From: an archaeon
GTDB lineage: Archaea > Iainarchaeota > Iainarchaeia > Iainarchaeales > GCA-2688035
Direction: 5' to 3'
Assembly (NCBI GenBank): GCA_030616665.1
Contig: JAUWWX010000082.1
Span: 1 to 5,014 of the forward strand
Length of the DNA: 5,014 nucleotides
The translations under genes and the position numbers were made by a program. Position 1 is the first letter of the stretch. The number at the start of each line of letters is the position of its first letter. This document shows, piece by piece, positions 1-5,014 of the stretch. A model generated the notes under the pieces. The model worked only from the letters and a program-made list of their open reading frames with translations. It searched no databases and was not told the origin of the DNA.

Positions 1-2051
1 CAGAGTATGACTTGGATGAAAGGAGGCAGCCAAGTATTGAGATAAATGAAAGGAAGCAGCACTGGGAAAGGTTCAGGCTGCAGTTCAATGCCTTTGACCC
101 GATGACTGTTGTGACAGAGGCAAAGCCTATTGCAAATTGCACGCTTGGCACTATTGTGGGCGTTACAGGCCCAAACGCTGTTCCAAGGGTCAAATTTGAC
201 TGGAGCTGGAGCAAGATAGGGGAAGACAACTGCGATGAGGGAAACGAGGACTACATTTACTGTGATGCCACGCAGTTCAGCATAGAGGTCCTGAAAAAGG
301 TCCAGAAACTGCGTGACTTTATTGAGGCAAACAAGCCCTTTAGGTGCCCAAGCACAGGAAGAAGCGTTGCAGTAAGGGAACAGCCGCTGGCTGGAACAGC
401 CTACGATGTTGGCCTAACAAAGATTCAGGCAAACCTTGTAGGAGAAGGGGACGTGAACGTTTTTGCGGTAGCAGAAAGCAATAACGGGCAGCTGATGGAG
501 GCAGAGCTGAGAATTGACCTGAAATCTGGCGGCAGCCTTGTAAAGAGCTGCACAAGGCAGTTTGATTTAATAAGCAAGCGTATTGAGTCATGCAGCTTCT
601 CAGGCGTTGCCGAGGGAGAGTACCAGATTGAGGCAGTGATTACTCCAACCCTTTGCCCAGGGTGCGAGAACAGCGATTCTGAAAACGATTCTATTGAAGC
701 AGTGCTTTTGATTGGAAGCAGCGGAATAGCGGAGTGCGAGCCATACAATACAAAAAGGCTTGCCCAGTTCCTTGAGGCAAGCAATTATTCACAGCAGCAG
801 ATTGAGCAGGTGAACAACCTTGTAAACTTCAATGCTTACCTCATCAAAGATGCTTACACAAACGATTTCAGGGCGGACTTTGACCAATTCTGCAAGGAAA
901 AAAGCTTTTTCGACTGCCCGCAGTACTATTTGCAGGACGAGGGCCTGCACAGGTTCTTCGCTGATTTGGAAAGCTTTAACTTTGACTACAGCATGGCCCC
1001 GCACGCCCCAGCCGATGCAGGAAAGTACAGTGTAACAATTGACATTGAGTTTGACAACCAGAACTGGGACTTCTTTGAAAACGGACAGCCTGATGCAACA
1101 GTTAACGTGGAAATGACCGAGCTGAGCGCTCCAGAACCAGACAGCCCGTTTTACTACCTGCCGTTTGACAGCACAGTGGGAGTTGACTCGGAAAACGGAA
1201 GGCAGGGCTATGGCATCAACTTCAGGCAGATTTCACAGGAAACCATTAAAATCAACAACGCGCTTGACCAAACCATCTTGAGCACAAACATTGCTGGAAG
1301 CACGCCAATTTTCAATGGCTGGATAGACGCTGGCTTCACAGACGAGTTTGGGGTACTGAACCAGACAAAGAGGGGCATATTGCTTGATGTGCAGGCAGGC
1401 AGCGAGGCAACGAAAATTGTTTTGTCGCCAAGCTATGCAACACCTGTAATGATGAAGGTTGACTACGACAAGAGCAGTGATGCCTACGCCTTCTACTCAA
1501 TTGAAATAGACTACAGCCCGCAGACTGCCTTTATCAAGATGATTCCATGGTCGGGCATTGGAGTGAACTGCAGGGACTTCGCAGACAATCCTGTTACGGA
1601 GGCATGGCAGGATACCTGGGACAAGCATGGCGGCATTTCAGGGAATTTGAGCTGCGCTGTTGGAACAGACATAACTGATTATGGCTTGGAATGGTGCAGT
1701 CCAAAGAGGAACGGTTCGGTGTTTTTGCAAAGCGTTGTGTTTACACCGCAGAACAAGAGGAGCCTGATGAAGAGGACTGCCTACTCTGATGACATGGCAT
1801 TGTACAATGCGAGTGACAGCGGAAGCCAGATTGCATTGAATGGCGTAGCAGGAATGCCAAACAACAGTTATGGTACGAGCGGCATTGACAGCATTGAGGA
1901 CGTGTTTGACTTGGTCGAAGAGAACAAGGTTTGCCTCATTGGCCAGGGAAGCAGGATAAGCAACAGGTTCTTCTGGAACCCGAAGGTTGTCCTTGAAGAG
2001 ATTTCAAGCCAGAGAAGCATGGCAGATGAAGAATGCATTAAGTCAAGTTAG
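1..2051 (+). CDS. Large cysteine-rich extracellular protein, 5'-truncated by the window (gene 1)
   Basis: The frame is open from the left edge (first whole codon at 3) to a TAG at 2049-2051. A TTG at 12 could be read as a start, but the codons before it (GAG TAT GAC) are in frame, no ribosome binding site precedes it, and no signal peptide follows it. The true N-terminus should therefore lie upstream. Numbering from that TTG as residue 1, there are 16 cysteines (43, 74, 84, 112, 180, 194, 215, 218, 242, 294, 302, 520, 548, 562, 641, 675) and 8 N-x-S/T sequons (42, 225, 258, 450, 545, 567, 599, 617). Both point to an oxidising extracellular location. Residues 89-109 look like an amphipathic helix, about 125-235 like an Ig-type beta-sandwich, 246-325 are mostly helical, and 335-510 are beta-rich. 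There is no membrane helix or C-terminal anchor, so attachment must come from the missing part or from a partner. I see no catalytic motif. It resembles conserved but uncharacterised surface proteins of DPANN-type archaea; this is recollection of family style, not a search. The product is best called a hypothetical surface protein. Confidence 0.85.
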   Translation, partial: EYDLDERRQPSIEINERKQHWERFRLQFNAFDPMTVVTEAKPIANCTLGTIVGVTGPNAVPRVKFDWSWSKIGEDNCDEGNEDYIYCDATQFSIEVLKKVQKLRDFIEANKPFRCPSTGRSVAVREQPLAGTAYDVGLTKIQANLVGEGDVNVFAVAESNNGQLMEAELRIDLKSGGSLVKSCTRQFDLISKRIESCSFSGVAEGEYQIEAVITPTLCPGCENSDSENDSIEAVLLIGSSGIAECEPYNTKRLAQFLEASNYSQQQIEQVNNLVNFNAYLIKDAYTNDFRADFDQFCKEKSFFDCPQYYLQDEGLHRFFADLESFNFDYSMAPHAPADAGKYSVTIDIEFDNQNWDFFENGQPDATVNVEMTELSAPEPDSPFYYLPFDSTVGVDSENGRQGYGINFRQISQETIKINNALDQTILSTNIAGSTPIFNGWIDAGFTDEFGVLNQTKRGILLDVQAGSEATKIVLSPSYATPVMMKVDYDKSSDAYAFYSIEIDYSPQTAFIKMIPWSGIGVNCRDFADNPVTEAWQDTWDKHGGISGNLSCAVGTDITDYGLEWCSPKRNGSVFLQSVVFTPQNKRSLMKRTAYSDDMALYNASDSGSQIALNGVAGMPNNSYGTSGIDSIEDVFDLVEENKVCLIGQGSRISNRFFWNPKVVLEEISSQRSMADEECIKSS
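828..1223 (+). other. Candidate conserved core of the gene 1 protein
   Basis: Residues 273-404 of gene 1 (from the TTG at 12) hold the densest run of aromatic, Gly and Pro motifs in the protein. A helical segment, FNAYLIKDAYTNDFRADF (273-290), is followed by Cys294 and Cys302. Then come an ADAGKYSV strand (334-341), an NWDFF turn (351-355), PFYYLPFDSTVG (379-390) and GRQGYGINF (396-404). Alternating hydrophobic residues after 340 suggest a beta-sandwich. This is the block I would use as a family signature. I cannot assign it to a named domain with confidence, and a sugar-binding or protein-binding role is only a guess. Confidence 0.4.
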
Positions 2052-2076
2052 CCTTTAATTTCATTGGTTTTTGAGA
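2052..2076 (+). other. Short AT-rich intergenic junction without a clear ribosome binding site
   Basis: Twenty-five bases separate the TAG of gene 1 from the ATG of gene 2; 7 of the 25 are G or C and 13 are T. I see no GGAGG or GGTGA Shine-Dalgarno match before the ATG and no hairpin. A TTTAATTT string (2054-2061) resembles an archaeal TATA element, but its centre is only about 20 bases from the ATG, a little close for a leaderless promoter. The T runs could equally act as a weak archaeal terminator. Co-transcription with gene 1 is the simplest reading. Confidence 0.4.
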
Positions 2077-5014
2077 ATGGTAGTGAAAGAGATTTACCTG
2101 CAACTGGAAGACAAATGGTACAATTCCTTGGACAAGATAGATGCATACATACCGATTTACAGGGTGGTTGACAAGATTGATGCATTTGTGCCCTCCTTTG
2201 CCGTTTTTATTGCACTTGTTGCCTGCATTGCATTTGCTTTGGTTGCAACCTCCCTTGCCCTTGGGCAGCAGGCAATTGTCACAATAGCTGTTGAAGACAG
2301 CCAGGGAAACCTTTTGCAGGGCATAGAGGTGGATTATGCTATTGCAGACGTTGTCAATTCTTCCTTAACCAATGAAAACGGCGAGATAAGCATTGCCGTA
2401 CCGTTTAATTCAATCCTTGAGGTAAGGGTAGCTGCCAGCGAACTGTTTGAGGGGGGCGAAGAGACCTTTTTTATTGAAACTGAGCCGACTTTTTCAGAAA
2501 AAATTGTTTTGAGGAAAAAAAGCCCTGCATTTGTGGACAGAACCATCCTGTTTCAGAACAGATCCGGCGAAAGGATTGAAGGCAAGGCAATAAGGGTCAG
2601 GCTAAGCTGCCAAAACCCGCTGGTTACTCCCTCTCCCTTGGAAGTAGTTGACCTCGACAGGGATGGCAGCATCACGGTGAGAGAACCAAAAGACTGTGGA
2701 ATTTTCCAGGCAACCGTGATAGAGCCAGCTGAATTCAGGCAGAAAAGCTATATTTTGAACAGGGAAACGCAGACAATAAGGCTTGAGGCAAAGGATGTTG
2801 CAAAAGGCAGCCTAAGGGTGAAGATAAAGGATTCAGCTGGAAACATTGTCGTTTCAACGAATTTTGACGTAACGCTGCTGGACATGGACGGAATAAAGGT
2901 TGACGAAAAATACAGCCAGAACTATGGGGAAGTGCTGTTTTCAGGCATTACTGATGGAACATACAGCGTAAGCGTGGAAGATCCCTTGGGAGAATATGCG
3001 ATTGCCAGCCAGCCTGGCATAAGCGTGAGTGTTAATGAGACCACAGCTGTTGACATCATTGTAAGCAAGACAGTGAAGGCAACCCTGAACGTAAGCGTTG
3101 TGGACAAGGAAACTGGAAATGGCATTCCAAACGCCACTGTCAGGGTAATCAATGCTGAGAGGGAAACTGTTGCAGAGAAAAATACAGGCGAAGAAGCCGA
3201 ACAGCTTGTGTTCAGGCTGACAGACCAGGGCGACTATACCCTGTTTGCAATGCACAGCGATTACTTGTACGAGGTTTTGGAACTGCTGGATGCAGGCAGT
3301 GAAGACATTAGGATTGAGCTGGAGAGAATAACCGAGCTAAACAGCGGAAGAGTGGAGGTAAGGGTAATTGACGAGGATGGCCTGCCAGTGAAAAACGCTC
3401 GAGTCAAACTGAGGTTTCTGGAAACAGGAATGCTTGTTCCAATCGAGCCTGAGATGACTGACAGGAATGGCGTTGCCATGTTTCGTGGAGTCAAGGAAGG
3501 CGCCTACTATGCCTATGTTGAAAAATTCCCTGCATTTGGCGACAACATGGAAGAGGGAAAGGAAATAGATGTAAGGGAGGTAACAAGGTTTACTGTAAGG
3601 CTGATTATTGGCAACAGCCTTGTCAAGGTAAGGGCAGCTGACGAGGACCTGCTGCCAGTGCACGAGGCAGAGGCAGAGTTCTTCAGCCTGCAGGGCGAAA
3701 GCCTTGGGAAGATTCCGCTTACAGACGGAACAGGCCAATTTGATTTGAAGGCGGATAAGAGGGTTTACGTTGTAGTAAGCCACCCTAGCTATATGGCTGT
3801 GCAAACCATGCCTGAACAGCTTTGGCCGGACAAAGCCATTGAGTTCGAGGCCTTGATGGAGCCAAGGCTTATTTTGGGCAGCCCCCTGATAGAGTTCGAA
3901 GGCGTTTTTGACATGGCAGGAAGCCAGGTGCAGCAGCTTGACGCAGGGAACAGGTATTTGGCAAAATTCAAGCTGAGCATCCCGGAAGAGGGCAATTACG
4001 AGATGGGTGGATTCCATTTCAGGGTAGGTGATGAAAGGCTTTCGGTAAACGATCCAATGGTTGTAAAGGAGGCAGTGGCAGGAAGCATAATTGCGCCATT
4101 GAAGGGCACAACTTATACGCCGCCTTTGGGCTATGAGGAGGACAGAGAAAACGTTACTGAGGGCGATGCCAAGTGGATAAACATAATGTGGAATGACCTT
4201 GAGCCAATGAACTACTACTTTGGCTTTGAGATAAGGGTAAAAAGCCAGATTACGCCGTATACTAGGCTGTCAATGCATTACAGGGCGTGGGCAATTGACG
4301 GCAGCGGGGATTACATCAGGGCCCCTGAGGACAGTGAGCTTGGCGTTGCGGAAAGCGTAGCAAGCAAGCACTCACTGTATGCAAATACCCTCAACCAGGG
4401 GTTCCTTGAAGGCCAGGCCGCTGAATGCCAGCTCGACTTCTGCTACAGCGGGGAAAGCATTCTGGACGAGGACAAGGGTCTGTATATTTATGAACCCTAC
4501 CAAATGAGGGCAGGTAGCCCCCACAACTTCACTTTTGCCATTTTGAACAATAGCCTAAGGGAATACGACGACAGCAGCTTATACATAACAGTTGATGGCC
4601 TGACCATTGACAGCTACAGCGTGCAAAACGCCTCAACCGCGGAAATAAGCGCGGAAGACATTGCGGTTGAGGAGATTGAGGGAATCGACCTAGGGGAGTT
4701 CACAAAAGGGAAATCAATCAACGGCAAAGTCCACTTCACGCCGGCAACACTTGGAAATGCTTTAATTGAGATTAAAGTGATTGCAGACGGCAGGGTTGTG
4801 TTTATGAAAACGATTTCAGCGCAGGTCGTGTCAGAAAGGAGCATGGAGATAAGCCTTTCGCCAGAAATGATTCCAAGCTTTGTCCCAAACAGCATTGAGG
4901 TCAGCGTAAAGGAGGTTTTTGAAGAGCAGGGATTTGAGCTTGGGGACGTGCTTGTAAGGGTGAGCATCACAAACCCTGACAAGACCGAGCAATTTTATTC
5001 AGGCACGACAAACA
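2077..5014 (+). CDS. Giant membrane-anchored surface protein with carboxypeptidase-regulatory/Ig-like modules, 3'-truncated by the window (gene 2)
   Basis: An ATG at 2077 opens a frame with no stop to the right edge, 979 whole codons. The frame is closed upstream by a TAA at 2056-2058. ATG is preferred over TTG at 2071 and GTG at 2083. Residues 1-39 are polar and probably cytoplasmic, and 40-62 form one membrane helix acting as an uncleaved signal anchor. The rest should be outside the cell: six modules of about 85 residues (67-596) of carboxypeptidase-regulatory/Ig type, a distinctive domain (about 600-800), then CARDB/NEW3-like beta-sandwiches (813-920, and another starting near 921). Nine N-x-S/T sequons (94, 161, 320, 338, 352, 692, 817, 824, 851) support surface exposure. 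Only five cysteines are present (50, 178, 207, 784, 789). No catalytic residues of carboxypeptidases are visible; the name refers to the regulatory fold only. The likely role is structural or adhesive, a rigid stalk displaying a distal domain. Lower-probability alternatives are an assembly factor or a receptor. Confidence 0.9.
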   Translation, partial: MVVKEIYLQLEDKWYNSLDKIDAYIPIYRVVDKIDAFVPSFAVFIALVACIAFALVATSLALGQQAIVTIAVEDSQGNLLQGIEVDYAIADVVNSSLTNENGEISIAVPFNSILEVRVAASELFEGGEETFFIETEPTFSEKIVLRKKSPAFVDRTILFQNRSGERIEGKAIRVRLSCQNPLVTPSPLEVVDLDRDGSITVREPKDCGIFQATVIEPAEFRQKSYILNRETQTIRLEAKDVAKGSLRVKIKDSAGNIVVSTNFDVTLLDMDGIKVDEKYSQNYGEVLFSGITDGTYSVSVEDPLGEYAIASQPGISVSVNETTAVDIIVSKTVKATLNVSVVDKETGNGIPNATVRVINAERETVAEKNTGEEAEQLVFRLTDQGDYTLFAMHSDYLYEVLELLDAGSEDIRIELERITELNSGRVEVRVIDEDGLPVKNARVKLRFLETGMLVPIEPEMTDRNGVAMFRGVKEGAYYAYVEKFPAFGDNMEEGKEIDVREVTRFTVRLIIGNSLVKVRAADEDLLPVHEAEAEFFSLQGESLGKIPLTDGTGQFDLKADKRVYVVVSHPSYMAVQTMPEQLWPDKAIEFEALMEPRLILGSPLIEFEGVFDMAGSQVQQLDAGNRYLAKFKLSIPEEGNYEMGGFHFRVGDERLSVNDPMVVKEAVAGSIIAPLKGTTYTPPLGYEEDRENVTEGDAKWINIMWNDLEPMNYYFGFEIRVKSQITPYTRLSMHYRAWAIDGSGDYIRAPEDSELGVAESVASKHSLYANTLNQGFLEGQAAECQLDFCYSGESILDEDKGLYIYEPYQMRAGSPHNFTFAILNNSLREYDDSSLYITVDGLTIDSYSVQNASTAEISAEDIAVEEIEGIDLGEFTKGKSINGKVHFTPATLGNALIEIKVIADGRVVFMKTISAQVVSERSMEISLSPEMIPSFVPNSIEVSVKEVFEEQGFELGDVLVRVSITNPDKTEQFYSGTTN
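2131..2193 (+). repeat. Duplicated DKIDA-[YF]-[IV]-P motif before the membrane helix
   Basis: Residues 19-26 (DKIDAYIP) and 32-39 (DKIDAFVP) of gene 2 match at five identical leading residues, two conservative positions and the final proline. They are 13 residues (39 bases) apart and are joined by IYRVV. The second copy ends directly at the membrane helix. The underlying DNA is also similar (2131-2154 against 2170-2193), with GACAAGAT and GATGCA shared. It could be a short amphipathic helical hairpin lying on the inner face of the membrane. Confidence 0.7.
2194..2262 (+). other. Signal-anchor transmembrane helix of gene 2
   Basis: Residues 40-62 are an uninterrupted hydrophobic run rich in Ala, Val, Leu, Ile and Phe, with one Cys (50) and no charged residue. 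It begins after the VPSF turn and ends at LALGQQ. There is no convincing signal peptidase site and no archaellin/pilin-type processing motif, because the preceding residues lack the lysine-glycine cleavage pattern. An uncleaved anchor with the C-terminus outside is therefore likeliest. Flanking charges are nearly balanced, so the orientation rests on the sequons and extracellular-type domains that follow. Confidence 0.8.
2275..3864 (+). repeat. Six degenerate tandem carboxypeptidase-regulatory/Ig-like modules (protein level)
   Basis: Approximate module limits in gene 2 residues are 67-146, 152-239, 245-331, 334-418, 424-511 and 513-596. The shared pattern is a first strand of alternating Val/Ile, an Asp-x-x-Gly turn, a [LI]-P-[VN]-x-x-A-x-V strand, a TD-x-x-G type turn, then G-x-Y-x-[VL]-x-V and a closing strand of alternating hydrophobics. 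Module 5 (RVIDEDGLPVKNARVKL, then MTDRNGVAMF, then EGAYYAYV) fits best. Modules 4 and 6 are close to it, and 2 and 3 are divergent. This is the fold of carboxypeptidase D regulatory domains and bacterial/archaeal Ig-like stalks. The copies share no long DNA identity, so the array is old. Confidence 0.7.
2650..2685 (+). other. EF-hand-like calcium loop within module 2 of gene 2
   Basis: Residues 192-203 read D-L-D-R-D-G-S-I-T-V-R-E, which matches the 12-residue EF-hand loop at positions 1, 3 and 5 (Asp), 6 (Gly), 8 (Ile) and 12 (Glu). It falls where the other modules have their TD-x-x-G turn and is flanked by Cys178 and Cys207. The residue match is direct observation; metal binding is inferred. 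Helices on both sides, expected of a true EF-hand, are not evident, so a calcium-binding beta-turn inside an Ig-like module is more likely. Confidence 0.5.
3874..4476 (+). other. Distinctive domain after the stalk of gene 2
   Basis: Residues 600-800 do not continue the module repeat. They include a LDAGNRYLAKFKLSIPEE strand region (622-639), a GGFHFRVGD segment (644-652), a Thr/Pro/Tyr stretch TTYTPPLGYEED (678-689), the block GDAKWINIMWNDLEP (696-710), HYRAWAI (734-740) and a CQLDFC loop (784-789). The density of Trp and Tyr and the lack of repeats suggest a functional, possibly ligand-facing domain. I recall similar AKW...W and YRAW patterns in other large DPANN surface proteins, but I cannot name a domain family. 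Confidence 0.45.
4513..5014 (+). other. CARDB/NEW3-like beta-sandwich modules, last one cut by the window
   Basis: Residues 813-920 of gene 2 form one beta-rich unit, starting with GSPHNFTFAILNNSL and ending with KTISAQVVSE, the usual plan of an adhesion module (CARDB or NEW3 type). A second unit begins at about 921 (SMEISLSPEMIPSFVPNSIEV), in which the VPN turn marks a new first strand, and runs to the window end. A short acidic insert (858-867) follows the second strand region of the first unit. The family assignment is by overall pattern only. Confidence 0.45.

Noticed and set aside
425..784. Antisense open frame of 119 residues within gene 1
   Set aside because: It is a composition-driven shadow: it has no plausible start context, no domain, and full overlap with a coherent extracellular protein.
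832..1035. Second plus-strand frame of 67 residues inside gene 1
   Set aside because: It is out of frame with a clearly coding region and lacks any domain or ribosome binding site.
2052..2076. Terminator hairpin or well-formed promoter in the intergenic gap
   Set aside because: No inverted repeat is visible, and the TATA-like string is too weak and too near the ATG to call as a site.
2650..2685. Dockerin domain
   Set aside because: A dockerin needs two such calcium loops each followed by a helix. Only one loop is present, and it lies in a beta-strand context.
2941..3255. Antisense open frames (overlapping pair at 2922-3152 and 2941-3255) with some hydrophobic residues
   Set aside because: They are reverse complements of the beta-strand repeats of gene 2, where alternating Val/Asn/Ser codons give Thr/Leu/Ala-rich antisense text. 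The hydrophobicity is an artefact.
3337..4017. Antisense open frame of 226 residues
   Set aside because: It lies wholly inside gene 2, whose frame is intact and shows a coherent module pattern. The antisense product has no recognisable domain, and long antisense frames are expected when the coding strand avoids CTA, TTA and TCA codons.
4614..4982. Antisense open frame of 122 residues
   Set aside because: It is rich in Ser, Thr and Leu as expected from reversed beta-sandwich codons, with no independent support.
1..5014. CRISPR array, insertion sequence, tRNA or defence genes
   Set aside because: I saw no regularly spaced identical repeats, terminal inverted repeats, cloverleaf-like segments, or nuclease, helicase or transposase motifs. 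The whole window is occupied by two structural surface-protein genes.

Overview
The window looks archaeal and holds two very large plus-strand genes. Both are cut by the window edges, and a 25-base AT-rich gap separates them. Coding density is close to 100 percent. Arginine is written almost only as AGG/AGA; I find just two CGN codons in each gene. Both proteins carry many N-x-S/T sequons and long stretches of predicted beta-sandwich modules. This fits a small-genome archaeon of the DPANN kind (Diapherotrites, Woesearchaeota or a relative). That placement is inferred from codon use and protein style, because no rRNA, tRNA or housekeeping marker is present.

Positions 1-2051 hold the 3' part of gene 1. 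Its reading frame is open through the left edge, so the protein visible here (about 682 residues) lacks its N-terminus. What remains is a soluble-looking, cysteine-rich, sequon-rich extracellular protein. It has an Ig-like part, a central helical and beta core and a cysteine-containing tail, with no membrane anchor. Positions 2077-5014 hold the 5' part of gene 2, with 979 residues visible and no stop. It encodes a single-pass signal-anchor protein: a short cytoplasmic N-terminus with a duplicated DKIDA-type motif, one membrane helix, six degenerate carboxypeptidase-regulatory/Ig-like modules of about 85 residues, a distinctive domain of about 200 residues, and CARDB/NEW3-like modules running off the right edge.

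The two genes probably form one transcription unit that makes cell-surface proteins: stalk-like or envelope proteins, perhaps adhesins or pseudo-S-layer components. No enzymatic active site is visible in either. The main hypothesis is that gene 1 is the C-terminal half of a protein with the same overall plan as gene 2, so that the locus is a tandem pair of giant surface-protein paralogues. The window alone cannot prove this, because the two visible pieces come from opposite ends of their genes.

I see no mobile element, CRISPR array, RNA gene, origin or defence system. Several long antisense open frames are shadows of the two genes.
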